64,000 nt of DNA. Origin: Phocoenobacter atlanticus. GTDB lineage: Bacteria; Pseudomonadota; Gammaproteobacteria; Enterobacterales; Pasteurellaceae. This document shows, one piece after another, positions 1-8,969 of this stretch. A model generated the notes under the pieces. It did no database searches. It worked only from the letters and a program-made list of their open reading frames with translations, and was not told the DNA's origin. The position numbers and the translations under genes are program-made. How positions within the stretch are numbered: position 1 is the stretch's first letter; each line of letters opens with the position of its first letter. The stretch lies in the NCBI RefSeq assembly GCF_030764225.1, contig NZ_JASAXH010000005.1; one strand, 5' to 3'.

Positions 1-69
1 TAAGCGTCCATTTCGTTGTAATGCACGTAAAATACGAGTATCTATGTTATCTAATTTTTCGTTTTTCAT
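1..69 (-). CDS. Lrp/AsnC-family transcriptional regulator (N-terminal fragment, cut by window edge)
   Basis: Minus-strand ATG at 69 opens 23 codons that run off the start of the window. They read MKNEKLDNIDTRILRALQ and continue NGRL, the usual opening of the winged helix-turn-helix domain of Lrp/AsnC regulators (D-x-x-D-x-x-I-L-x-x-L-Q-x-x-G-R). The family senses amino acids and binds DNA as octamers or hexadecamers. It lies downstream of, and in the same direction as, the arginine-catabolism operon but is separated from it by a hairpin terminator. Only the first helix is visible, so Lrp cannot be told from a paralogue. Confidence 0.75.
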   Translation of the reverse strand, partial: MKNEKLDNIDTRILRALQRNGRL

Positions 70-121
70 ATAAGTTTACCACTCTCTCAATATTTGAAAT
101 AATTTCTGACTTATTGATTTG

Positions 122-150
122 AAAGCTAGTTTTACTAGAAAACTAGCTTT
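122..150 (-). terminator. Perfect hairpin after the arginine operon
   Basis: AAAGCTAGTTTT (122-133) pairs perfectly with AAAACTAGCTTT (139-150) around a 5-base loop, 28 bases past the stop of the transporter gene. The stem itself ends in T-runs on both strands, so it could stop transcription in either direction. It separates the arc-type operon from the Lrp-family gene. Confidence 0.6.
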
Positions 151-178
151 TGATTATATTAACATATTCTTAGATTAA

Positions 179-1696
179 TTATGCGTATAACTGCACTTGA
201 ATTAAGAGTAATATTGATGAAATTATGAATAATCCACCAACCATTGGCATAATAAATCTAACCCATTTATTAAATGGAATATGAAGCATTTGTAAGGTTA
301 CTAACACTAATCCTGTTGGAGCTAGGAAGAGCATTATATATTGTCCCCAGTTATAAGCGGATACGATAATATCACGAGGGATACCCACAGTATCTGCAAG
401 CGGTGCCATAATAGGCATTGAAAGTACTGCTAATCCTGATGAGGAAGGAACAAATAGTCCTAATACCACAAAGACTAATAACTGACCGATAATAAATACA
501 CTACCAGACATTCCAGATACCATATCAGATAATGAAGCAAGAATTGTATCAGAAACCATTCCTTGATCCAGAATCATATTTACACCACGTGCTAAACCGA
601 TAATTAATGACACTGCAACCAGTTCTGACGCACCTTTATTAAAGGCATTAATAATATCTTCTTCGCAAAGACCTGAAATGAACATAATAATGATAGTAAT
701 GGTTAGGAATGATGCAGCCATTGTTGGGAACCACCAACCTCCATACATAACACCCCAAATCATAATTGGGAAACCTGCACAGAATAGTGCTAGAATCAGT
801 TTTCTTTTAAATGTAAACGCTGGGATTTCTGTATTTGAATCATCACGATAGGTATGATAAAACTTCTCTCTTTCTTCATAAACAATAGAAGAAGTTGGAT
901 CAGCTTTGATTTTTTTCGCATACCAATAAAGGTAAGAAATAACCATAATTTCGCCAATAACAAGACCAATAGAACGCCAAGTAATCCCTTCAGTAAATGC
1001 AATACCTGCAGCATCTGATGCAATCACTACAGAGAATGGGTTAATGGTTGAGAATGCAGTACCCATTGATGCAGCAAGAAAAATTGCACCAACCGTAATA
1101 ATGGCATCATACCCTAAAGCGATAAAGACAGGGGCTAAAATCGGATAAAAAGCAACCGCTTCTTCTTCAATACCACAGGTTGTACCACCAATTGCCATCA
1201 ACACACAAACGGCAAAAACAATAGTGAACTCTTTTCCTTTAGTTCGCTCTGCTAATGCTGAAAGTCCCGCTGCAAATGATCCTGTTTTATTGATAACCCC
1301 GATCATACCACCGAGTACAAAGATAAATACCATAATATCAGCAGCTTCAATTGTCCCTTTAACCATACTAATAGCGATATCTTGAATACCTTTTGGATTT
1401 TGTTCTACTCGGGTATAAGAACCAGGAACCGCTATAGGTTTCCAAATTTTTCCACTAGTAATATTGCCAATATCAATATTAATATTAAGTTCTTTTAAGG
1501 TTTCTTCGGTTGCGGGTAGAATTTTATCTTCTTGTTGGTATTTCTTAATCACAAACACATTTTGTGCTTTGTCATAAGTAAGTTTTGAATAAGCACCTGC
1601 TGGGATTATCCAAGTTAGACCAACTGCTATAATGATAATAGCGAATAAGATTGTAAAGGCGGTTGGGAATTTGAACCCTTTTTTCTTCGTAGTCAT
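179..1696 (-). CDS. YfcC/ArcD-like basic amino acid antiporter
   Basis: A 505-residue integral membrane protein of the YfcC family (C4-dicarboxylate anaerobic carrier superfamily, PF03606). A first helix at about residues 11-32 is followed by a periplasmic stretch of about 70 residues and then roughly ten hydrophobic segments. Conserved family features include GGMIGVINKTGSF and a polar VPSSSGLAVL re-entrant segment near residue 420. It is last in an operon with carbamate kinase and ornithine carbamoyltransferase, so the likely job is arginine uptake in exchange for ornithine; this substrate is inferred from context. No arginine deiminase gene is present in the window. AAGGAG sits 7 bases before the ATG. 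Confidence 0.8.
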   Translation of the reverse strand: MTTKKKGFKFPTAFTILFAIIIIAVGLTWIIPAGAYSKLTYDKAQNVFVIKKYQQEDKILPATEETLKELNINIDIGNITSGKIWKPIAVPGSYTRVEQNPKGIQDIAISMVKGTIEAADIMVFIFVLGGMIGVINKTGSFAAGLSALAERTKGKEFTIVFAVCVLMAIGGTTCGIEEEAVAFYPILAPVFIALGYDAIITVGAIFLAASMGTAFSTINPFSVVIASDAAGIAFTEGITWRSIGLVIGEIMVISYLYWYAKKIKADPTSSIVYEEREKFYHTYRDDSNTEIPAFTFKRKLILALFCAGFPIMIWGVMYGGWWFPTMAASFLTITIIIMFISGLCEEDIINAFNKGASELVAVSLIIGLARGVNMILDQGMVSDTILASLSDMVSGMSGSVFIIGQLLVFVVLGLFVPSSSGLAVLSMPIMAPLADTVGIPRDIIVSAYNWGQYIMLFLAPTGLVLVTLQMLHIPFNKWVRFIMPMVGGLFIISSILLLIQVQLYA

Positions 1697-1798
1697 AAGA
1701 AACTCCTTTTTTATAAGGATTAAAAAGGTTTATTTGATAAGGTAGAGCAAAATTTCACTCCACCTTATTACCTTTTGTATTACTTGAATGTGTAAAAT

Positions 1799-2728
1799 TT
1801 AAAAATATTCAATACCTGATACATCTGTTGTAATTCTTGTTCCAGCTTTACCTTTCACAATATCAACAATATCTGATAATGAACCAATCACAGCATCTTT
1901 ACCTGTTTGTTTAACAAAATTAACCGCTGCTTGAACTTTTGGTCCCATAGAGCCTGCTGCAAAGCCCATTTTACTAATTTCGTCAGGGTGTGCTTTTGCA
2001 ATCGCTTTTTGATCAGGCGTTCCCCAATCAACGAACACAGCAGAAACATCTGTTGCAATTACAAAGAGATCCGCATCAAGATTATCCGCAAGTAAAGCAG
2101 AACATAAGTCCTTATCAATAACCGCTTCAACGCCCTGAAGGTTACCTTGCTCATCGTAGTAGGTTGGAATACCGCCACCACCTGCACAAATTACAATACT
2201 GCCTTTTTCAAGTAACCATTTCACAGGACGAATTTCAAAAATGCGTTTTGGTAATGGACTTGGTACAACACGACGGAACTTATCCCCGTCAGGCTTAATC
2301 GCCCAACCTTTTTCAGCAGCTAATCTTTCCGCTTCTTCTCTACTATAAACAGGACCAATTGGCTTAGTTGGATTTTTGAATGCAGGGTCGTTTTTATCCA
2401 CTTCAACTTGTGATAACAAAGTCGCAAATGGCACATCAAAAGGCACTAAGTTACCTAATTCTTGTTGAATCATATAACCAATCATACCAATAGTTTCTGC
2501 ACCTAATACATCTAATGGATAAGTTGGGACATCTTTATAAGCGGCACCTTGTAGAGCCAACAAACCAACTTGTGGACCATTCCCGTGAGCAATAACCAAC
2601 TCATTATTTGGGTAAACTTTTGCAATTTGTTCGCAAGCGATCTTCACATTTTGACGCTGATTTTCAGCAGTTAAAGGTTCGCCACGACGCAATAATGCGT
2701 TACCACCTAGTGCTATAACAATTCTCAT
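1799..2728 (-). CDS. arcC: Carbamate kinase
   Basis: Cytosolic enzyme that transfers phosphate from carbamoyl phosphate to ADP, giving ATP, ammonia and CO2: the energy-yielding last step of the arginine deiminase pathway. The 309 residues match the family length. Visible motifs are the N-terminal LGGNALLRRG, HGNGPQVG near residue 50, the glycine-rich AGGGGIPTYY near residue 180, IDKDLCSALLA and GSMGPKVQAA near the C-terminus. AAGGAG stands 6 bases before ATG. It lies between the carbamoyltransferase gene (upstream, 30-base gap) and the transporter gene. Confidence 0.95.
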   Translation of the reverse strand: MRIVIALGGNALLRRGEPLTAENQRQNVKIACEQIAKVYPNNELVIAHGNGPQVGLLALQGAAYKDVPTYPLDVLGAETIGMIGYMIQQELGNLVPFDVPFATLLSQVEVDKNDPAFKNPTKPIGPVYSREEAERLAAEKGWAIKPDGDKFRRVVPSPLPKRIFEIRPVKWLLEKGSIVICAGGGGIPTYYDEQGNLQGVEAVIDKDLCSALLADNLDADLFVIATDVSAVFVDWGTPDQKAIAKAHPDEISKMGFAAGSMGPKVQAAVNFVKQTGKDAVIGSLSDIVDIVKGKAGTRITTDVSGIEYF

Positions 2729-2756
2729 TATAACTCCTTAAATTATAAAATTAGGC

Positions 2757-3761
2757 TTAACTTAAACTTGCAATCATTACTGCTTTAATCGTATGCATAC
2801 GATTTTCTGCTTGTTCGAATGCCACATTCATTGGTGATTCGAATACATCTTCTGTAACTTCAATACCGTTTGCAAGTTCTGGATATTTTTCAGCAATTTG
2901 TTTACCCACTTTGGTTTCACTATTGTGGAATGCTGGTAAACAGTGCATAAATTTCACTTTTGGATTACCACTACGAGCCATCAATTCAGGGGTAACTTGG
3001 TATGGTAATAAGATCTTAATGCGTTCGCCCCAGCTTTCTAATGGTTCACCCATTGAAACCCAAACGTCTGTGTGAACAAAATCAACATCTTTCATTGCTT
3101 TATCAATGTCTTCTGTTACCGTAATTCTCGCACCACTTTCTTTGGCAAATCCTTCACACATTTCAACTAATTCAGCCTCTGGAAGTAATGATTTAGGTGC
3201 ACAAATACGTACATCCATACCTAATTTAGCACCGATAAGCAATAAAGAGTTGCCTACATTATTACGACCATCACCAATATAAACATATTTTATTTCAGTT
3301 AATGGTTTGTCGCAGTTTTCAATCATTGTAAGTACATCAGCTAACATCTGAGTTGGATGGAATTCATCGGTTAAACCATTCCAAACAGGCACGCCTGCAT
3401 AGTCTGCTAACTCTTGAACAACACTTTGCTTAAAGCCACGATACTCAATACCATCATACATACGCCCTAATACACGAGCGGTATCTTTCATACTTTCTTT
3501 ATGACCAATTTGTGAAGAAGTAGGATCAATATAAGTGACTTGAGCACCTTGATCATAAGCGGCAACTTCAAACGCACAACGAGTACGAGTAGAGGTTTTT
3601 TCAAAAATCAACGCAATATTTTTACCTTTTAATACTTGTTGTTCGCAACCTGCATATTTTGCACGTTTTAAATCACGTGATAAATCTAACAAATATTTAA
3701 TTTCACGTTCAGTGTGATGAACAAGACTTAAAAGATGTCTGTTTTTCATATTAAAAGCCAT
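2757..3761 (-). CDS. argF: Ornithine carbamoyltransferase
   Basis: Interconverts ornithine plus carbamoyl phosphate and citrulline plus phosphate. The protein is 334 residues, as in the family. It shows the carbamoyl-phosphate-binding STRTR (about residues 56-60), FHPTQ, and the ornithine-binding HCLPAFH near residue 270. The reading frame stays open another 27 codons upstream, but the ATG at 3761 is preceded by AGGAG at proper spacing and gives the standard start MAFNMKNRHLLS. Being first in an operon with arcC and an antiporter suggests the catabolic role (arcB), but a single enzyme may serve both directions, so argF/arcB cannot be separated here. Confidence 0.93.
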   Translation of the reverse strand: MAFNMKNRHLLSLVHHTEREIKYLLDLSRDLKRAKYAGCEQQVLKGKNIALIFEKTSTRTRCAFEVAAYDQGAQVTYIDPTSSQIGHKESMKDTARVLGRMYDGIEYRGFKQSVVQELADYAGVPVWNGLTDEFHPTQMLADVLTMIENCDKPLTEIKYVYIGDGRNNVGNSLLLIGAKLGMDVRICAPKSLLPEAELVEMCEGFAKESGARITVTEDIDKAMKDVDFVHTDVWVSMGEPLESWGERIKILLPYQVTPELMARSGNPKVKFMHCLPAFHNSETKVGKQIAEKYPELANGIEVTEDVFESPMNVAFEQAENRMHTIKAVMIASLS

Positions 3762-3916
3762 AATATTTTCTCCTAAATTGAAGTATAGATAAAAAATAAA
3801 ATGTAATAAAAATAGTAAGTTACATTTTATCTGGTTAAGCAAGTTTATGCTTATTGCTCAAGTAAAATGATACAAAAGATCATTTAGAATTTGTGACCTT
3901 TTTTCAATTAAAAATA

Positions 3917-3938
3917 AGAATTTTTCGCATAAAATTCT
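3917..3938. promoter_or_regulatory. Palindrome upstream of argF/arcB, possible operator
   Basis: AGAATTTT (3917-3924) and AAAATTCT (3931-3938) form a perfect 8-bp inverted repeat around TCGCAT in the 280 bases upstream of the argF start. The AT-rich outline vaguely resembles an ArgR box but does not match its TGAAT...ATTCA core. I see no convincing Fnr or Crp site. The rest of 3762-4041 is AT-rich and without recognisable genes. Confidence 0.25.
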
Positions 3939-4041
3939 AAAAAGATAAAAAAAACTTAGAAAAAATTTTACTGTTTTAGAGGAAACTTATTATGAAATAA
4001 TGAGAGGGGATAAATAATTTTTAGCAGAAACAATATGGAAA

Positions 4042-4707
4042 CTAGGAATTCTTTTTCGCTTCTTTTATTTTTTTCAATGTTTTAGGCATTTTTCCAGTAA
4101 TAAAATCAACAAACATACCTACTCGAGCAAAGTATTCACGAATTCTTACTTTGTAATGTTTTTGGGGATATTCTGCGGCAAAGCAAATCGCATCAATATG
4201 ATGGAATTGTGCAATTAATAGTGCCCGTTCACAATGAAATCGTTGACTTACAATAGTAAAGTTTTGCAGATGAAAGGTTTTATTCGCTCGAATAACTGAA
4301 GATTGAGTATTATAACCAGCATAATCTTGATGTAAAAATTGACGAGGAATGCCTTTTTTACGTAAATCCTTTGTCATATTTTTAGGTTCATTATAATAGG
4401 GAGTAGTATTGTCACCACTTAATAAAAATTGTTTTACCTTTTTATTTTTAAAAAGTTTTGTTGCTGCTTCCAAGCGATTTTTATAATAAAGATTGTCTCG
4501 CCCTGAAGGAAAGTATTTTGCAGTACCCAGTACCACCGCATATTCACGTTGAGGAACAGTGTTAATATCAGTATAAATTTTATCTTCTACCAAATATCCT
4601 GTCATAAAATCAATTAAAATAACAAACGCAACAAGTAACAAGATACCTATAGTGGTAACTTTTATTATTATTTTGATAATGTACGAAAAGGTATTAAATA
4701 GTTTCAT
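4042..4707 (-). CDS. sanA: SanA/YdcF-family (DUF218) inner-membrane protein
   Basis: A 221-residue protein with one N-terminal membrane helix (about residues 12-33) and a DUF218 domain. Matching SanA features are VVLGTAKY near residue 58, NLYYKNRLEAA, LSGDN, the M-x-x-DL-x-x-x-G-I-P segment, DYAGYNTQSS and VSQRFHCERAL, then REYFARVGMFVD near the end. SanA is linked to envelope integrity and drug exclusion at high temperature in enterics; the biochemical activity is not established. It is monocistronic, with downstream neighbours facing the other way or distant. Confidence 0.85.
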   Translation of the reverse strand: MKLFNTFSYIIKIIIKVTTIGILLLVAFVILIDFMTGYLVEDKIYTDINTVPQREYAVVLGTAKYFPSGRDNLYYKNRLEAATKLFKNKKVKQFLLSGDNTTPYYNEPKNMTKDLRKKGIPRQFLHQDYAGYNTQSSVIRANKTFHLQNFTIVSQRFHCERALLIAQFHHIDAICFAAEYPQKHYKVRIREYFARVGMFVDFITGKMPKTLKKIKEAKKNS

Positions 4708-4879
4708 TATTGAGTTTCGGCTAAATATTGTTATTCTCAGTTATTAGATTACTTTTCCTAGCATAATATAGTCTTCAAAATAGTCAATCACTAAGCGGTG
4801 ATTTACTTATAAAAATTTGCAAATATGCTATTTGTTGGTGACAAGAATAAGTGTATGAATATTATTCTTGTTAAGTATG

Positions 4880-5680
4880 TTATAACACTCTCTTCATCGC
4901 ACGAATGACAGCTTCTGGTTTAACTGCGTGTACCCAATGATCAGCATTACTCACAATAAATAATTTAGCTTGTGGAAATTGATTTAATACAATTTGTTTA
5001 TGCTCTTTTTTAATGTAATCAGATAAATCCCCTTTAATAAATAATGTTGGTTTCTCTACCTTAACATCACTCCAATCACTGATATTATCATAATTTTGTT
5101 GCAGTGCAGTTAGGTTAAATAAAAAGCGTTCATCTTCAGTGGGTGCAAATGATTTTAACATAAATTGTTGGACACCTTGCTCCTTGATATAAGGTTGCAT
5201 TGCTTTTTGAGCTTGAATACGATTTTGAGCATCAGAATTTTTTACAGCAAATAAGCCAGCAAAAATAGCATCGTGACGACTTTCCGTGTATTTGACGGGG
5301 GCAATATCAATAATCACTAATTGTTCTACTAAATGAGGAGCGATATCCGCCAATTTCATTGCAACTTTGCCACCCATTGAATGCCCCACAACAATTGCAG
5401 GAGAAAGATTTAAATGTTCAAGTAGCTCTTTTACATCTGTTGCCATTGACTCAAAATTCATTTCATCACTATGAAAAGAATGACCGTGATTACGTAAATC
5501 TAAACACAAAACATCATAATCATCTTCAAAGGCTCTTGCAATACGTCCTAAATTATGAAGATCACCAAATAATCCGTGGATAAAAACTAACAAGCGGTGT
5601 GATTGTTCAGTGTTTTTGCAATTTTTTGCTGTTTGTAATTTATAATTTAAAAAAACGGATTTATTTGTTTCTTTTGTCAT
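4880..5680 (-). CDS. ybfF: YbfF-type alpha/beta-hydrolase (acyl-CoA esterase family)
   Basis: Cytosolic serine esterase of the alpha/beta-hydrolase fold. It shows the oxyanion segment FIHGLFGDLHNLG, the nucleophile elbow VGHSMGGKVA, an acidic residue in LFIKGDLSDYI and the catalytic histidine in NADHWVHAVKPE. The E. coli homologue hydrolyses short acyl and acyl-CoA esters in vitro. The frame is open further upstream, but that extension overlaps the divergent promoter region; MTKETNKS at 5680 gives the family length of 266 residues. It is divergent from seqA, as in E. coli and H. influenzae. A USS (ACAAGCGGT, 5590-5598) lies within the coding region. Confidence 0.87.
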   Translation of the reverse strand: MTKETNKSVFLNYKLQTAKNCKNTEQSHRLLVFIHGLFGDLHNLGRIARAFEDDYDVLCLDLRNHGHSFHSDEMNFESMATDVKELLEHLNLSPAIVVGHSMGGKVAMKLADIAPHLVEQLVIIDIAPVKYTESRHDAIFAGLFAVKNSDAQNRIQAQKAMQPYIKEQGVQQFMLKSFAPTEDERFLFNLTALQQNYDNISDWSDVKVEKPTLFIKGDLSDYIKKEHKQIVLNQFPQAKLFIVSNADHWVHAVKPEAVIRAMKRVL

Positions 5681-5779
5681 AATTTTGTCCAAATATGTAA
5701 TCTTTAAAGATGAGAAAAAACTCAAACTTAAGTATAATGCCAATAATTTTTTGCGAATCAAGAGAATAAAGGAAAAATA

Positions 5780-6349
5780 ATGAAAAAAATTGAAATCGAT
5801 GATGAATTATATCATTACATTGCCAGTCAAACACAATTTATTGGTGAAACAGCCTCTGATATTTTAAGACGTTTATTAAAACTGTCTGAACTTTCTCAAT
5901 CTGTTGTACCAACAAAAGAAAATATTAACAAAAAAATTAAAAAAGAGTTTGAAAATACATCAAATATCAAAAAAGAGCAAGTTAACGAGCTGACTTTCTT
6001 ATTAAAACATTTAGATGAAGTGTTAAATTCAGATGAATTTGTTGATGAAACAAAAGCGGTAAAACGCTTTTTGATGATTTTATCTGCCCTTTATTTTGCT
6101 GCACCCGATCGTTTTACTTATGGAACAGAAAATATTCAAGGAAGTGAACGTGTTTATTTTGCAAAAAATGAGGAGACTATCTTAGCAACAGGCAGTGGTG
6201 TACGAGCTAAACAAATACCAAGTTCACCATTTTGGGTTATCACTAACAATAATACCGCTCGCAAAGGCATTATTTTAACTAAATTAATGGAAGCAATGGA
6301 TATTCCAGAAGAGAGCATTGAACGTATTAAAACTTTTTTTATCCGTTAA
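5780..6349 (+). CDS. seqA: Replication initiation sequestration protein SeqA
   Basis: Binds hemimethylated GATC sites behind the fork and at oriC, delaying re-initiation. The 189 residues show the N-terminal multimerisation module MKKIEIDDELYHYIA with GETASDILRRLL (about residues 1-35), a charged linker, and the C-terminal DNA-binding domain with GSGVRAKQIPSSPFWVITNNNT, the conserved loop that contacts hemimethylated DNA. AAAGGA precedes the ATG. It is probably cotranscribed with menE, whose ATG follows the stop after one base. Its presence implies Dam methylation in the host. Confidence 0.95.
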   Translation: MKKIEIDDELYHYIASQTQFIGETASDILRRLLKLSELSQSVVPTKENINKKIKKEFENTSNIKKEQVNELTFLLKHLDEVLNSDEFVDETKAVKRFLMILSALYFAAPDRFTYGTENIQGSERVYFAKNEETILATGSGVRAKQIPSSPFWVITNNNTARKGIILTKLMEAMDIPEESIERIKTFFIR

Positions 6350-6350
6350 A

Positions 6351-7778
6351 ATGACTTTTTCTGTTTTTCCTACCACCTTTTGGGCTGAAAAACATACCTC
6401 TCAAATAGCAGTGGTATGGAATAAATCTGAAATAAGAGGATTGAATTTAGCGCCTTTTTTTAAAAATTTGCCACAACAAATTTCGTGGCAATTGCTTGAT
6501 CAAATAATTGCAAAATTTACTCAACATCTTACCGCTTGTGGTGTGCAATCATCACAGCTGGTTGCGTACTCAGGAAAAAATAGATTTATTAATTTACTTT
6601 GTTATTGTGCGGTATTAACAATGGGGGCAAAAATTTTAATGCTTAACCCCTTGTTAACACAGTCTCAACGTCAGAAAATCTTAGAACAAAATCAAGTTGA
6701 TTTTTTTATTACAGATAAGGATTTTTTATCTTTATCAAGTTTTGATACTTCTCAAAAAATAGTAAGCAGTTTTAGCTTAACTAACCCTGCAACTTTTACC
6801 TTAACTTCTGGCTCATCAGGGCAACCAAAAGCCGTGGTGCATTCAATAGCAAACCATCTGGCAAGTGCAGAAGGAGTATGTGAACTGATGAATTTTAAAC
6901 AACAACATAGCTGGTTATTAAGTTTGCCACTATTTCACGTTTCAGGACAAGGAATAGTATGGCGTTGGTTGTTACAGGGATCCACGCTTTATATTGATCA
7001 AAATAAACAATCATTTTGGCAAACACTTTCAAAAGTCACTCACAGCTCTCTTGTACCAATACAATTACAACGTTATTTAACTTGGCTTGAAGATCGTAAA
7101 GTAAATCAAAAAATATTGTTAGGAGGTGCAAATATTCCAGCTAACCTTATCGAACAGGCGAACGCTAGAGGAATGACTACTTTTGCAAGTTACGGTTTAA
7201 CAGAAATGGCATCAACAGTGACAGCAGCAACAAATCAAACAGATAATGTTGGGCAAGTTTTGTTAAATCGTGAGATCAAACTAGTAAATAATGAAATTTG
7301 GGTACGAGGTAAAACCTTAGCGTTGGGTTATTGGATAGAAAATAGTCTTCATCCTTTAACAAATAAATTAGGTTGGTTTGCAACAAAAGATGGTGGAGTT
7401 TTAGAGAACAATCAACTTATTGTGACAGGACGATTAGATTATATGTTTATTTCAGGGGGAGAAAATATTCAACCTGAAGAGATAGAAAAAGTGTTATTTT
7501 TGTCTGATTTAGTGCAAAATGTCTTTGTTGTACCAGTAGACGATCAAGAATTTGGTGCAAAACCTGTTGCATTTGTGGAATTTAAGCAACCATTTAATGA
7601 GCAAGCGGTACGATCTTTACAAAAATTTGCAAAAGATCGATTAGAAAAATTTAAACAGCCGATTGCATATTTTTCTTTGGAAGAAGTAAAACACTTACAG
7701 AAAAATGGAATTAAAATTTCTCGCAAAGCACTGATAGAATATGTAGCACAGGGTAGGATTATAAGTAGCCCCTCCTAG
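6351..7778 (+). CDS. menE: o-Succinylbenzoate-CoA ligase (menaquinone pathway)
   Basis: ANL-superfamily adenylating enzyme that activates o-succinylbenzoate with ATP and CoA in menaquinone synthesis. Seen: the AMP-binding loop TLTSGSSGQPKAVVHS near residue 150, HVSGQG, SYGLTEMAST, and the hinge/C-terminal GRLDYMFISGGENIQPEEIE with the late catalytic lysine in KNGIKISRKAL. The start at 6351, one base after seqA, is chosen because a longer frame would overlap seqA by 32 bases. The last codons (reading S-S-P-S, stop) lie inside a GC-rich repeat element, so the native C-terminus seems to have been replaced by the repeat. Confidence 0.92.
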   Translation: MTFSVFPTTFWAEKHTSQIAVVWNKSEIRGLNLAPFFKNLPQQISWQLLDQIIAKFTQHLTACGVQSSQLVAYSGKNRFINLLCYCAVLTMGAKILMLNPLLTQSQRQKILEQNQVDFFITDKDFLSLSSFDTSQKIVSSFSLTNPATFTLTSGSSGQPKAVVHSIANHLASAEGVCELMNFKQQHSWLLSLPLFHVSGQGIVWRWLLQGSTLYIDQNKQSFWQTLSKVTHSSLVPIQLQRYLTWLEDRKVNQKILLGGANIPANLIEQANARGMTTFASYGLTEMASTVTAATNQTDNVGQVLLNREIKLVNNEIWVRGKTLALGYWIENSLHPLTNKLGWFATKDGGVLENNQLIVTGRLDYMFISGGENIQPEEIEKVLFLSDLVQNVFVVPVDDQEFGAKPVAFVEFKQPFNEQAVRSLQKFAKDRLEKFKQPIAYFSLEEVKHLQKNGIKISRKALIEYVAQGRIISSPS

Positions 7779-7854
7779 CCTCCCCCCCCCCGCAAGCGGA
7801 GGAAGGAATTTTAAAGTCCCCTCCTCCGCTTGCGGGGGAGGGCTAGGGAGGGGG
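7769..7854. repeat. GC-rich intergenic palindromic repeat, copy A
   Basis: Two facing arms, CCCCTCCTAGCCTCCCC with GCAAGCGGAGG at the left and CCTCCGCTTGCGGGGGAGG with CTAGGGAGGGGG at the right, enclose GAATTTTAAAGT. The arms are complementary and would form a long hairpin. The same family occurs at 8970-9157, 40154-40286 and 54310-54348. It stands out sharply in GC content from its AT-rich surroundings. Each arm embeds GCAAGCGG, the core of the local DNA uptake signal. The stop codon of menE lies in the left arm. Confidence 0.85.
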
Positions 7855-7879
7855 AAAATATAACAAAAGGAAGGAAATA

Positions 7880-8962
7880 ATGGCAGGCAATAGCATTGGA
7901 ACACTTTTTAAAGTAACGACCTTTGGTGAATCTCACGGTGAAGCATTGGGTTGTATTGTAGATGGCGTACCGCCCAATATGGCATTGTGTGAGGCTGATT
8001 TACAGGTTGATTTAGATCGTCGCAGACCGAAAGGTTCACGCTATACGACACCTCGAAACGAAGAGGATAAAGTACAAATTTTATCAGGTGTTTTTGAGGG
8101 GAAAACTACAGGTACCAGCATTGGGTTAATAATTAAAAATAGCGACCAACGTTCACAAGATTACGCCAATATTAAAGACCGTTTTCGTCCTAATCACGCC
8201 GATTACACTTATCAACATAAATACGGCATTCGTGATTATCGTGGTGGTGGACGTTCTTCAGCTCGTGAAACTGCAATGCGAGTGGCGGCTGGCGGGATAG
8301 CAAAAAAATATCTCAAAGAGCAGTTTGGTATTGAAGTAAGAGGCTTTTTGTCTCAAATGGGAACAGTGAAAATTAATCCGCAATCTGTGGCAGATATTGA
8401 GAAAATTGATTGGGAAAAAGTGAATAGCAATCCATTTTTCAGCCCTGATGAAAATATAATTAGTGAGTTTGAACAGCAAATTTGCTCTCTCAAAAAAGAA
8501 GGGAATTCTATTGGTGCGAAGGTAACGGTGATTGCAGAAAATATTCCAGTAGGTTTAGGTGAGCCAGTGTTTGATCGTTTAGATGCTGATCTTGCCCACG
8601 CATTGATGTCGATCAATGCCGTAAAAGGAGTAGAAATTGGTGATGGTTTTGATGTGGTTGAGCAAACAGGTACCCAACATCGTGATGAAATTACCCCACA
8701 AGGATTTAAATCTAATCATACAGGTGGAATTTTAGGTGGGATAAGTTCAGGGCAACCAATTGTTGCTCATATTGCCTTAAAACCGACTTCAAGCATTGCT
8801 ATTTCGGGAGATACCGTAAATTTAGATAATCAGCCTGTTGAAATAGTGACGAAAGGTCGCCACGATCCTTGTGTGGGGATTCGTGCTGTCCCCATTGCAG
8901 AAGCAATGACAGCGATAGTATTGTTAGACCATTTATTACGTTTTAAAGCACAGTGTAGATAA
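7880..8962 (+). CDS. aroC: Chorismate synthase
   Basis: Last shikimate-pathway enzyme: uses reduced FMN to turn 5-enolpyruvylshikimate-3-phosphate into chorismate, the precursor of aromatic amino acids, folate and menaquinone (compare menE upstream). The 360 residues show signature GESHG (residues 17-21), the DRRRPKGSRYTTPR segment (about residues 46-59), DYRGGGRSSARETA, and the C-terminal RHDPCVGIRAVPIAEAM. AAGGAAGG precedes the ATG at about 6 bases. The order seqA-menE-aroC-mepA is the one known from H. influenzae. Confidence 0.97.
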   Translation: MAGNSIGTLFKVTTFGESHGEALGCIVDGVPPNMALCEADLQVDLDRRRPKGSRYTTPRNEEDKVQILSGVFEGKTTGTSIGLIIKNSDQRSQDYANIKDRFRPNHADYTYQHKYGIRDYRGGGRSSARETAMRVAAGGIAKKYLKEQFGIEVRGFLSQMGTVKINPQSVADIEKIDWEKVNSNPFFSPDENIISEFEQQICSLKKEGNSIGAKVTVIAENIPVGLGEPVFDRLDADLAHALMSINAVKGVEIGDGFDVVEQTGTQHRDEITPQGFKSNHTGGILGGISSGQPIVAHIALKPTSSIAISGDTVNLDNQPVEIVTKGRHDPCVGIRAVPIAEAMTAIVLLDHLLRFKAQCR

Positions 8963-8969
8963 TTATATA

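Noticed and set aside
3917..3938. Palindrome upstream of argF as an ArgR box
   Set aside because: It lacks the TGAAT/ATTCA core; kept only as an unassigned palindrome.
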